NCBI GenBank assembly: GCA_005885565.1
Contig: VAXK01000235.1
Span: 1-6,538, forward strand
Length of the DNA: 6,538 nucleotides
Reading direction: 5' to 3'
From: Actinomycetota bacterium
Lineage (GTDB): Bacteria; Actinomycetota; Thermoleophilia; Gaiellales; Gaiellaceae
Positions 1-5,744 of this stretch are shown here, piece after piece. A model generated the notes under the pieces. That model made no database searches, was not told where the DNA came from, and saw only the letters and a program-made list of their open reading frames with translations. The translations under genes and the position numbers were made by a program. How positions within the stretch are numbered: position 1 is the first letter of the stretch; the number at the start of each line of letters is the position of its first letter.

Positions 1-409
1 CGCCCTCGACGACGAATCCGTGGTCGAGGTGCTTCCGGCCGTGGTAGGGAACCCAGGGCAGGTCGAAGGCGTCGCCGACGACGAGCACCGGCTCGCCGCG
101 ACCGAGCGCCTCGCGCCACTCGGCGACCGCCTCGTCGAGCGCGCCGACGGGCCGCCACTCGAGCGTGAAGCCCGTCCGCTCCGCCAGGAGCTCCGGCAGG
201 CTTGCCGGCGGCAGATCGAGCCGCGGACGGCCTCCCCGACCCTCGACCAGGTCGAAGCGCCAGTCGAGCGCGAACGGCGTGCGGACGTCGGCGACCCCGG
301 CGTGCGCCAGGAGCAGCGCGACGTTGTCGCACACGCAGTCCAGGTCGGCGGAATCCACGCGACCGAGCAGCGCCGCGCAGTCCGCGAACGCGCCGTTCCG
401 TGCCTTCAT
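1..409 (-). CDS. BtrH-like cysteine acyltransferase, partial (C-terminus beyond left edge)
   Basis: Reading from the ATG at 407-409 on the minus strand gives 136 open residues that run off the window. The visible part resembles the N-terminal domain of BtrH-type proteins, a papain/C39-like fold; BtrH moves an acyl group from an acyl carrier protein to an amine in butirosin biosynthesis. Cys25, in the motif LDCVCDNVALLLA, is the candidate nucleophile, and Cys27 lies close by. Residues 106-119 (GEPVLVVGDAFDLPW) form the hydrophobic strand typical of the family, and His130 in DHGFVVEG is the candidate catalytic His. The third triad residue would lie beyond the edge. The same spaced motifs occur in the gene at 2214-3188, so the two are diverged homologues. 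The gene is divergent from the carrier-protein operon and shares its 244-bp upstream region. No strong Shine-Dalgarno precedes the ATG. A hydrolase or peptidase role is an alternative; family-level confidence is fairly good. Confidence 0.75.
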   Translation of the reverse strand, partial: MKARNGAFADCAALLGRVDSADLDCVCDNVALLLAHAGVADVRTPFALDWRFDLVEGRGGRPRLDLPPASLPELLAERTGFTLEWRPVGALDEAVAEWREALGRGEPVLVVGDAFDLPWVPYHGRKHLDHGFVVEG

Positions 410-444
410 CGGTGTGTCTCGGCTGGGCCGAGGCGAACACTCAC

Positions 445-470
445 GAAAGAGCAAACCCCCTTGCTCTCTC
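445..470. repeat. Inverted repeat, 10-bp arms with one mismatch
   Basis: The arms GAAAGAGCAA and TTGCTCTCTC flank a six-base ACCCCC loop; the inner seven pairs are perfect. It lies 36 bases upstream of the minus-strand BtrH-like start, so it may be an operator or a 5' leader hairpin of that transcript. No T-run follows, so a terminator is unlikely. Confidence 0.4.
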
Positions 471-514
471 CCCCGTGACCTTCCGACGGCGGGAAGATAG
501 TCAACGGTATATGA

Positions 515-541
515 CCCCGAGGGGGGCGAATCCCCTCTGGG
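515..541. repeat. Inverted repeat / hairpin between divergent genes
   Basis: GAGGGG (519-524) pairs with CCCCTC (532-537) around a seven-base loop. After one mismatch, CCC (515-517) pairs with GGG (539-541), giving nine pairs in all. An alternative small hairpin CCCC-GA-GGGG (515-524) uses the same left arm. It lies upstream of the TAGGAT candidate -10, so it is more likely a protein site or chance structure than a terminator. Confidence 0.35.
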
Positions 542-550
542 CGGTGTCGG

Positions 551-560
551 AAGCTAGCTT
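551..560. promoter_or_regulatory. Candidate operator palindrome AAGCTAGCTT
   Basis: This is a perfect 10-base palindrome centred about 98 bp upstream of the ProA-like start and ending two bases before TAGGAT (563-568), a plausible actinobacterial -10. Position suggests a regulator site. No cognate regulator can be named; the CGNR protein downstream is only one possibility. Confidence 0.3.
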
Positions 561-653
561 GTTAGGATGAACTCTGTCAAGTTCAACTGATAGCAAAGGT
601 AGAACGATACGGGCGGAGGGTAAGATCCTTCGCTCTCGATCGACGGGGGGAAG

Positions 654-1967
654 ATGACCGAGCCCGGACTGGCGCCCGCGCCGGAGACTGCGGTCGACGA
701 GGTGGTCGGGACGGCCCGCGAGGCGCTGCTCGGCGCGCCGACCCTCGGAGCGCCCGAATACCTGCGCTTCGCCGAGGCCGTATCCGAGGGTGCCGGCCGG
801 CGCTGGGCGGAGGTCGCGGAGGCGAACGCGCAGGACGTGGAGGACGGGCGCGCCCGCGGCTTGTCGGGACCGTTCCTCGACCGGATCCGCCTCGAGGAAC
901 GGCACCTCGAGCTCTTCGGGGCGCTCAGCCGCAGCATCGCGCGCGAGCTGCCCGAGCTCGTACGGCCGGGGCCGGTCGTGACGGGGCTCGGCGGGCTCCG
1001 GGCGCGACGCGTGCCGAAGCCGCTCGGCGTCGTCTTCATGATCTACGAGGCCAAGCCCACGGTGACCGTCGAGGGCGCGCTGGTGGCGGTGTGCAGCGGG
1101 AACGCGACGATCCTGCGCGGCAGCACGGAGATCGCCGCGACGAACGCCGTCCTCGGAGACGTGCTCGCCGACGCGCTGGTCGAGTCGGAGCTGCCTGCGG
1201 GGATGGTCCAGGTGCTCGGCGACACCGACCGGAACCAGTTCCGCGAGCTCCTGCGCCGCGACGACGCCGTCGATCTCGTCATCCCCCGCGGCAGCCCGAG
1301 CCTCGTCGACTACTGCCGGAGCGCCACGCGGATCCCGGTGATCGTGGGCGGCAGCGGCGTCAACCACCTGTACGTCCACGAGTCGTCCGACCCGGAGCTC
1401 GCCGTGCGGCTGCTGCTCGACAGCAAGCTCCCCGAGCCGGCCGGGTGCACCGCGCTCGAGATGGCGCTCGTCGACGAGGGCGCCGCCGACGCCTTCTTCG
1501 CCGTTCTGGCCGAGCGAGCCGCCGCGGGCGACCTCCTCGACCTGCGGCTCCGCGTCCCCGAGGAGCTGATCGCCGACCTCCCGGAGGAGCTCGTCGCCGC
1601 GCAGCCGGTGGAGCCGCTCGCCGACCACGACGACGGCCGGGAGTACCTCGACCTCGTGCTCGCGGTCCGGGTGGTGGACGGGGTCGACGAGGCGGTCGAC
1701 CACATCCGGCGCCACGGCTCCGGCCACACCGAAGGCATCGTGAGCGGGAGCGCGGAGGCGACGGAGCGGTTCTGCCGTCGGGTCGACGCGGCGGCGGTGG
1801 TCGTCAACGGCTCGCTGCGGCTGCACGACGGGCCGACGATGGGTCTCGGCGCCGAGCTCGCGATCAGCACCGGCCGTCTGCACGTTCGCGGCCCGGTCAC
1901 GATCGACGCGCTCGTCACGCACACCTGGCGCATCGAGGGGAACGGAGCTGTCCGCTTCCTCGACTGA
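654..1967 (+). CDS. ProA-like (gamma-glutamyl-phosphate-reductase family) dehydrogenase
   Basis: This 437-residue protein matches the ProA fold along its whole length. ProA reduces gamma-glutamyl phosphate to glutamate semialdehyde with NADPH. Visible landmarks are GVVFMIYEAKPTVT (125-138), the cofactor-side SGNATILRG (148-156), VIPRGSPSL (209-217), GGSGVNHLYVHE (232-243), the catalytic Cys265 in PAGCTALE, RHGSGHTEGIV (353-363) and MGLGAELAISTGRLHVRGP (396-414). Several positions differ from housekeeping ProA: YEAKPT where YESRPN is usual, CSGN for KSGN, and LHDGPTM for FTDGGEF. No proB kinase adjoins it, and the next gene, one base away, encodes a carrier protein. I infer a specialised paralogue reducing a carrier-bound acyl phosphate or thioester, though ordinary proline synthesis is not excluded. 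The ATG follows a G-run (645-650); an in-frame TAA at 621 rules out an extension beyond it. Confidence 0.85.
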   Translation: MTEPGLAPAPETAVDEVVGTAREALLGAPTLGAPEYLRFAEAVSEGAGRRWAEVAEANAQDVEDGRARGLSGPFLDRIRLEERHLELFGALSRSIARELPELVRPGPVVTGLGGLRARRVPKPLGVVFMIYEAKPTVTVEGALVAVCSGNATILRGSTEIAATNAVLGDVLADALVESELPAGMVQVLGDTDRNQFRELLRRDDAVDLVIPRGSPSLVDYCRSATRIPVIVGGSGVNHLYVHESSDPELAVRLLLDSKLPEPAGCTALEMALVDEGAADAFFAVLAERAAAGDLLDLRLRVPEELIADLPEELVAAQPVEPLADHDDGREYLDLVLAVRVVDGVDEAVDHIRRHGSGHTEGIVSGSAEATERFCRRVDAAAVVVNGSLRLHDGPTMGLGAELAISTGRLHVRGPVTIDALVTHTWRIEGNGAVRFLD

Positions 1968-1968
1968 G

Positions 1969-2217
1969 ATGGACGCCGTCGCCACGGCGGTGAAGCGCCT
2001 CGTCGTCCGCGAGTCGAGGCTCTCGATCGACCCGCAGACGGTCGCCGACGACGAGCTCTTGAACGGCTCGCTCCTGCACGTCACCTCGGTCGGGTTCCTC
2101 GGGATGCTCGTCCAGCTCGAGGACGAGCTCGGCGTGACGCTGCCCGACGACCTGTTCGCCGGCCGGACCTTCAACACCGTCGGCGACCTGATCGACGTCG
2201 TCGCCTCGGCGCAGTGA
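1969..2217 (+). CDS. Phosphopantetheine acyl/peptidyl carrier protein
   Basis: This 82-residue acidic protein has the size and helix pattern of a free-standing acyl carrier protein. The presumed helix II begins at the attachment site, LHVTSVGFLGMLVQLEDELGV (36-56 by position), with Ser40 as the expected 4'-phosphopantetheine site. It then continues through LPDDLF and a final helix at FNTVGDLIDVVAS. The usual Asp-Ser pair is Thr-Ser here. The SVGF...LVQLEDELGV core recalls stand-alone carriers of amino-acid pathways such as BtrI, where Asn-Ser variants occur. Its start lies one base after the ProA-like stop, and its stop overlaps the next start as GTGA, so translation is probably coupled. An Sfp-type PPTase at 6027-6538 could activate it. 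The tethered substrate is unknown. Confidence 0.88.
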   Translation: MDAVATAVKRLVVRESRLSIDPQTVADDELLNGSLLHVTSVGFLGMLVQLEDELGVTLPDDLFAGRTFNTVGDLIDVVASAQ

Positions 2218-3188
2218 CTCCGGGCCCCGAGGCGCTGAGCTGCTACACGGCAAACCTCGCCGTCTACCTCGCCTCCACCGAGCCGGACGTGCTCGAGCGC
2301 ATCGCCGGGTCGGTCCGGCTGGCTGTGCGCACGGACCTCGGTGACGACTTGCTCGCCTTCTCCCATCACCGCACGCCGCTCGACGGAGGCCGGCTCGAGT
2401 ACCGCGGGGCGGGCGACGCCGCGACTGCCCTCGACGCGGTCGCGGCCGAGATCGAGCAGGCCGGCCGATGCCTCGTGGTCGCGAACACCGGCTACCTCGG
2501 CTGGTCCACCGCCGGCCTCGAGGGGCAAGCGCCGCATCTCCTGCTCGTCGAGGACCTGCGGGGGGACGAGTGGCACGTCGTCGACCGATTCACCGCGCTC
2601 CTGCCCTCGGGCGGCGAGCAGCAGCCGTTCACCGGCTGGATCTCGAGCGCGACGCTCGCCCGCGCGATGACGCCGATCGTCCCGCTCCCGGCCGAGCAGC
2701 GGCTGCGGAACGAGCTCGCGTTCGGCTTCCCGCGGCCCCTGCCCCGCGACGGCGACTACCAGTGGCTCGAGCGCACCGAGCGGCTCGAGCCGGAGGCCCG
2801 CCTCGAGGGCCAGTGGCTCGTCGAGACCGACGCCGCCCTCGAGCTCCTCGGCGAGTTCTGGGCCGGGATCGACCGCTCACCCGAGCGCGTCCGCCTCCTC
2901 GACGACATGTGGGCGGCCGCCCAGCACCACGTCTTCCGCTACGACCGGCTCCTCGCGACGAACGGGGAGCACCCCGCCCTGGACGACGCCCGCCGCGCCT
3001 GGCGCGACCTGCCCATGGCGCTTCGGTTCGCCGTCGACTCGGCCGGGCGGGGGCGACATCGTCCCACCCTCGTCGCCGGCACGTTCGCCGCGCTCCGGCG
3101 CTGCGAGCGCGACGCGGCGAGCCTGCTCGAGGAAGGAGAACCGGCATGGAACGACCCTTCACGCACGCGCTCTGGTATCTCGCTCTGA
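2214..3188 (+). CDS. BtrH-like cysteine acyltransferase / papain-fold protein
   Basis: This 324-residue protein shows the layout of BtrH N-terminal domain proteins. Cys10 (LSCYTANLAVYLA) is the candidate nucleophile. A hydrophobic strand follows at 86-97 (CLVVANTGYLGW), then His108 (APHLLLVED) and Asp124 (WHVVDRF), giving a plausible Cys-His-Asp triad. Residues from about 165 onward form a mainly helical C-terminal half that I do not recognise in detail. The motif spacing matches the partial protein at 1-409. The GTG at 2214 is favoured because it overlaps the carrier-protein stop (GTGA) and no later start would keep Cys10. BtrH itself transfers gamma-glutamyl-aminobutyryl from a carrier to an aminoglycoside. 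By analogy this protein may offload the adjacent carrier, by transfer or hydrolysis. Its last 43 bases overlap the aminotransferase start. Confidence 0.72.
   Translation: MTPGPEALSCYTANLAVYLASTEPDVLERIAGSVRLAVRTDLGDDLLAFSHHRTPLDGGRLEYRGAGDAATALDAVAAEIEQAGRCLVVANTGYLGWSTAGLEGQAPHLLLVEDLRGDEWHVVDRFTALLPSGGEQQPFTGWISSATLARAMTPIVPLPAEQRLRNELAFGFPRPLPRDGDYQWLERTERLEPEARLEGQWLVETDAALELLGEFWAGIDRSPERVRLLDDMWAAAQHHVFRYDRLLATNGEHPALDDARRAWRDLPMALRFAVDSAGRGRHRPTLVAGTFAALRRCERDAASLLEEGEPAWNDPSRTRSGISL
3131..3140 (+). promoter_or_regulatory. Strong Shine-Dalgarno for the aminotransferase
   Basis: GGAAGGAGAA sits five bases before the ATG at 3146 and inside the 3' end of the BtrH-like gene. It fixes the aminotransferase start and argues against the much longer in-frame reading that opens at 2468. 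Confidence 0.75.
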
Positions 3189-4381
3189 CGGGCGCCGACC
3201 TGGAGAGCGACGCGGTCCTCGACCGCGCGATCACGCACGGGAGCGGTTGCTACCTGCACGACCGCTCCGGGAAGCGGTACCTCGACGCGCGCTCCGGCCT
3301 GTGGAACGTCAGCCTCGGATACGGCAACGAGCGGATCATCCGGGCGATGACGGAGCAGATGGCGCGGCTCCCGGCCGGCCAGATCGTCCGCCACGACCAG
3401 CCGACCGAGATCGCGCTCGACTACGCCGAGCGGCTCGTCGCGCTCCTGCCGGAGCATCTGGAGCACGTCCGCCTGCTCACGACCGGGTCGCAAGGGGCGG
3501 AGGGGGCGATCTTCCTCTCGCGCTTCGTCCGCAGGGCCCACGGCGAGCCCGAGCGCACCGAGGTGCTCGCCTTTCGCGACGGCTACCACGGAACCGGCGG
3601 CCTGGCGACGCACCTGAGCGGCGAGCCGTGGATGCACGAGGTCGAGGCGCCGCTCGTGCCGGGCGTCCACCACGTCGAGCAGTGGAACCTGGACGCGCTC
3701 CGCAAGGCGGTCGAGCGGGTCGGGCCGGAGCGGCTCACGGCGTTCATCCTCGAGCCGATCCTCGGCACGGACATCCAGCCCGCGCCGCCCGGCTACTTCG
3801 GCTTCGGCCGGGCCGGCTCCTTCGCGGAGACGGTTCGCCTCGGGCTCCGCCCCGACATGCTGATCCTGAGCAAGGGGATCACCTCGGGGTACGCGCCGCT
3901 CTCGGCGATCGCGACGACGCGTGCGATCCTCGACCAGGCGCTCGACGCGGAGGTCCCCTTCCCGCACGGCTCGACCGCCGACGGGCATCCCGTCTCGGTC
4001 GCCGCCGCGATGGCCGTTCTCGACGAGCTCGAGGACGGGCGGATCCTCCAGAACGCCGTCGACCGCGGCGAGGAGCTGAAGGAGCGCGCGAACGCGCTGC
4101 GAGACGACCTGCCGCTGATCTGGGACGTCCGCGGCCGCGGGATGATGATCGGCGTCGAGCTGCGCGACGCGGACGGCGAGCCGATCCCGGACGAGACGAT
4201 GACGGCTCTGAAGCTCGCCGCTCGCGACGCGGGCGTGCTCCTGTCGATCTCGAACACGACGGTGATCTTCACTCCGCCGCTCGTCATCTCGTCCGAGGAG
4301 TGCGAGCAGCTCGTCTCGGTGCTGGAGTCCTGCGTCAGGCCGATCGCGGATCAGGGGCGGGTGCTGGCTGCGCGCGACTGA
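3146..4381 (+). CDS. Class III PLP aminotransferase with internal deletion
   Basis: This 411-residue protein belongs to the omega/ornithine-type class III aminotransferases, which move an amino group onto an aldehyde or keto acid. Recognisable elements are GSGCYLHDRSGKRYLDARSG (32-51), the PLP-phosphate region TTGSQGAEGAI (112-122), FRDGYHGT (143-150), AFILEPILG (199-207), the PLP-lysine motif LSKGITSGYAPL with Lys243, HGSTADGHP (274-282), and the C-terminal RGRGMMIGVEL. Family members normally have about 21-25 residues between the PPGY element and GFGR, including the IxDEV motif whose Asp contacts the PLP ring nitrogen. Here PPGYF (214-218) runs straight into GFGR (219-222), so that Asp is absent. 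The reading frame is intact. Loss of activity, neofunctionalisation and an assembly error all remain possible. As the last gene of the operon, its expected role would be amination of the aldehyde made by the ProA-like enzyme. Confidence 0.85.
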   Translation: MERPFTHALWYLALTGADLESDAVLDRAITHGSGCYLHDRSGKRYLDARSGLWNVSLGYGNERIIRAMTEQMARLPAGQIVRHDQPTEIALDYAERLVALLPEHLEHVRLLTTGSQGAEGAIFLSRFVRRAHGEPERTEVLAFRDGYHGTGGLATHLSGEPWMHEVEAPLVPGVHHVEQWNLDALRKAVERVGPERLTAFILEPILGTDIQPAPPGYFGFGRAGSFAETVRLGLRPDMLILSKGITSGYAPLSAIATTRAILDQALDAEVPFPHGSTADGHPVSVAAAMAVLDELEDGRILQNAVDRGEELKERANALRDDLPLIWDVRGRGMMIGVELRDADGEPIPDETMTALKLAARDAGVLLSISNTTVIFTPPLVISSEECEQLVSVLESCVRPIADQGRVLAARD

Positions 4382-5049
4382 GGCACCGCTTGCGGTGCCG
4401 ACTTCAGGACGTGCGGGTTTCCCGCGCGTCCGTCTGAAATGACCGGTCGACAGACTGGGAACTGCGAAGCGCCTACCGAGCGGCGGTAAAAGCGCCGGGC
4501 CTTGGCGCGGTTGCCGCAGGTTCGCATGTCGCACCAGCGGCGGGAGCCGTTCCGGCTCGTGTCGAGGAAGAGCCAGCCGCAGGTGTCGTCGCCCGGGCAC
4601 TCGCGCACGCGCTCGAGCGGGCCGCTCGTCAGAAGCTCGGCGGTCGACCAGACGATGGGCCCGAGGACACCGTCGAGGGCGTCGTCACCGGCCGCCGGTT
4701 TCCAGGCGAAGCCCACGATCTCCCTCGGTCTGCGCGCGACCTCGTCGTTGAGCCGCCGCAGCGAGCCTGCGGGAGGCGCCTCGCCCCTCGCGACCGCGGC
4801 GAAGATCGCGTAGAGCGCCTCCCGGAGCGCGATCGCGTCCTCGTGGGCGCGGGCGGCAGCGGCCTGGCGGCTTCGAGCGGCCGCCGCCAGGCGCGACGCC
4901 TCGGCGGGCGTGACCACCCCGGCGTGCCGCGCCCAGTCCAGGAGCGCGGGGTAGTCGGGAAGGTGCTCCTCGCGCGGCGACGCGTGGCGCGGGTCGACCG
5001 TGTTCACGAAGTCGAGGCACAGGCTGCCGGCGACGTCCGATCGCTTCAT
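4351..5049 (-). CDS. ABATE/CGNR zinc-finger transcriptional regulator
   Basis: This 232-residue protein has the two-part layout of the CGNR family. An N-terminal ABATE (putative ligand-sensing) domain opens with SLCLDFVNTVDPR (9-21). A C-terminal zinc-binding stretch follows, C151, C157, C173 and C178, with WCDMRTCGNRAKARRFYRR (172-190), the probable DNA-binding part. The family usually ends close to that basic segment. Here about 42 further residues (191-232) of unremarkable sequence follow, reading through both intergenic hairpins and 31 bases into the convergent aminotransferase gene, so the native stop may have been lost. The start is the ATG at 5049, preceded seven bases upstream by a TAGACT -10, which suggests a leaderless mRNA. 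It is divergent from azlC with a 17-bp gap and may control that pair, itself or the carrier operon; the target is not shown by the sequence. Confidence 0.87.
   Translation of the reverse strand: MKRSDVAGSLCLDFVNTVDPRHASPREEHLPDYPALLDWARHAGVVTPAEASRLAAAARSRQAAAARAHEDAIALREALYAIFAAVARGEAPPAGSLRRLNDEVARRPREIVGFAWKPAAGDDALDGVLGPIVWSTAELLTSGPLERVRECPGDDTCGWLFLDTSRNGSRRWCDMRTCGNRAKARRFYRRSVGASQFPVCRPVISDGRAGNPHVLKSAPQAVPQSRAASTRP
4382..4399. terminator. Hairpin directly after the aminotransferase stop
   Basis: GGCACCGC and GCGGTGCC form a perfect eight-pair stem around TT, starting at the base after the TGA. No T-run follows, so it is an unconventional intrinsic terminator or an mRNA 3'-end stabiliser. 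Its position between convergent genes supports a 3'-end role. Confidence 0.5.
4408..4430. terminator. Second hairpin between convergent genes
   Basis: GACGTGCGGG and CCCGCGCGTC pair around a TTT loop: ten pairs including one T-G wobble. It follows the first hairpin by eight bases, so the pair may form a tandem termination region. It also lies inside the unusual C-terminal extension of the CGNR regulator on the other strand. Confidence 0.45.
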
Positions 5050-5053
5050 CCAC

Positions 5054-5059
5054 TACAGT
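5054..5059 (+). promoter_or_regulatory. Candidate -10 box (TACAGT) for azlC
   Basis: TACAGT fits TANNNT and ends seven bases before the GTG at 5067, again the leaderless spacing. It overlaps by three bases the opposite-strand TAGACT box of the CGNR gene. No clear -35 is present, as its position would fall inside the CGNR coding region. Confidence 0.42.
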
Positions 5060-5062
5060 CTA
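5057..5062 (-). promoter_or_regulatory. Candidate -10 box (TAGACT) for the CGNR gene
   Basis: On the minus strand TAGACT fits TANNNT and ends seven bases before the ATG at 5049. This is the spacing expected if transcription starts at or next to the start codon (leaderless mRNA). The -35 match (CCGGCA, 17-bp spacer) is weak. Confidence 0.45.
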
Positions 5063-5066
5063 ACCG

Positions 5067-5744
5067 GTGTTAAAGAAGTTGCCGGTTAAGGCGGTGCGCT
5101 GGGCCGAGCGCGACATCGTGCTCGCAGCCTTCTCCACCGGCCTCGCCATCGCCGTGTACGGCGTGGTCTTCGGCGTGGTCGCCGGACCCGGGTGGGGCTC
5201 GTGGCGCGCGATCCTCGCCTCGGCGCTGATCTACTCCGGCTCGGCCCAGTTTGCCGCCGCGCAGCTCCTGGCCCAGGGAGGCGGGGCCGGCGCCGTGATC
5301 TCGGCCGCCGCGATCCTGAACGCGCGCAACGTCGTTCTCGGTGCGGTCCTGCGCAGCCGGGTCCGGGACGGCCCCGTCCGCCGGTCCGGGGTGGCGTTCT
5401 TGATGGACGACGAGAGCTTCGGGCTCGCCATGGCCTCGGCCCGATCCGCGGTGAAGGTGGTGCTCGGCGCCGGCGCGATCTTCTTCGTCGCCTGGGTCGG
5501 CGGCACTGCGATCGGCGCCTTCGCCGGCTCCGGCAGCGTGCTCTTCGCCGACGCCGCCACCGCGATGTTCCCGGTCCTCTTCGTCGGCCTCGCGGCGATC
5601 AGCGTCGAGGGTCGCGCAGGACTCGTCCGCACGGTCGCGGCAGGGACCGGCACCCTCGGGCTCGTCTACGCGTTTCCCTCGGTGCGCGACTTCGTCCCCG
5701 TGGCCGCGGCGGTCGCCGTTTCGCTTCTGGGAGGGCGGCGATGA
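5067..5744 (+). CDS. azlC: AzlC-family amino-acid exporter, large subunit
   Basis: This 225-residue, strongly hydrophobic protein matches AzlC, the large subunit of two-component exporters such as AzlCD (Bacillus) and BrnFE (Corynebacterium) that move branched-chain amino acids or analogues out of the cell. Family marks are YSGSAQFAAAQLL (56-68), the AILNARNVVLG segment (92-102) and FLMDDESFGLAMA (120-132). Several membrane segments are visible, for example about 17-40, 49-71, 136-160 and 172-190. The basic N-terminus (MLKKLPVK) suits a cytoplasmic end. The GTG at 5067 is preceded by a leaderless-type -10; GTG at 5094 is an alternative start. The gene overlaps azlD as ATGA. The transported substrate cannot be read from the sequence. 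Confidence 0.87.
   Translation: MLKKLPVKAVRWAERDIVLAAFSTGLAIAVYGVVFGVVAGPGWGSWRAILASALIYSGSAQFAAAQLLAQGGGAGAVISAAAILNARNVVLGAVLRSRVRDGPVRRSGVAFLMDDESFGLAMASARSAVKVVLGAGAIFFVAWVGGTAIGAFAGSGSVLFADAATAMFPVLFVGLAAISVEGRAGLVRTVAAGTGTLGLVYAFPSVRDFVPVAAAVAVSLLGGRR

Larger units (their letters stand above)
410..653. promoter_or_regulatory. Divergent intergenic control region
   Basis: This 244-bp gap separates the minus-strand BtrH-like gene from the plus-strand operon and has visibly more A/T than its flanks. I see no gene in it. It holds two inverted repeats (445-470 and 515-541), a perfect 10-bp palindrome AAGCTAGCTT (551-560), and a smaller dyad AGTT-C-AACT (580-588). Candidate plus-strand -10 boxes are TAGGAT (563-568) and TAAGAT (621-626), neither with a good -35. 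On the minus strand TTGACT (504-499) looks like a -35, but no clear -10 follows at the right distance. The palindrome ends two bases before TAGGAT, where a repressor could block RNA polymerase. Promoter placement is tentative. Confidence 0.45.

Noticed and set aside
654..1967. Housekeeping proA call
   Set aside because: Family membership is clear, but a carrier-protein neighbour, lack of proB and altered substrate motifs argue against assigning the proline gene symbol.
501..2576. Long minus-strand open frame (691 codons) opposite the ProA-like gene
   Set aside because: It is antisense to three clear family matches, its composition is the Arg/Asp/Val-rich type produced by GC codon bias, and it shows no domain.
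2468..3145. In-frame N-terminal extension of the aminotransferase
   Set aside because: The extension is low-complexity Arg/Ala/Pro sequence overlapping the BtrH-like gene in another frame. The ATG at 3146 has a strong ribosome binding site and matches the family start.
4442..4456. ACCGGT near AGACT, resembling the ACCGGT/AGTCTA pattern at 5057-5068, considered as a shared operator
   Set aside because: Spacing and orientation differ, and six-base GC-rich matches are expected by chance in this DNA.
2939..4600. Long minus-strand open frame (553 codons) opposite the aminotransferase
   Set aside because: Same reason: it mirrors the codon bias of the real gene, also overlaps the CGNR gene, and has no recognisable motif.
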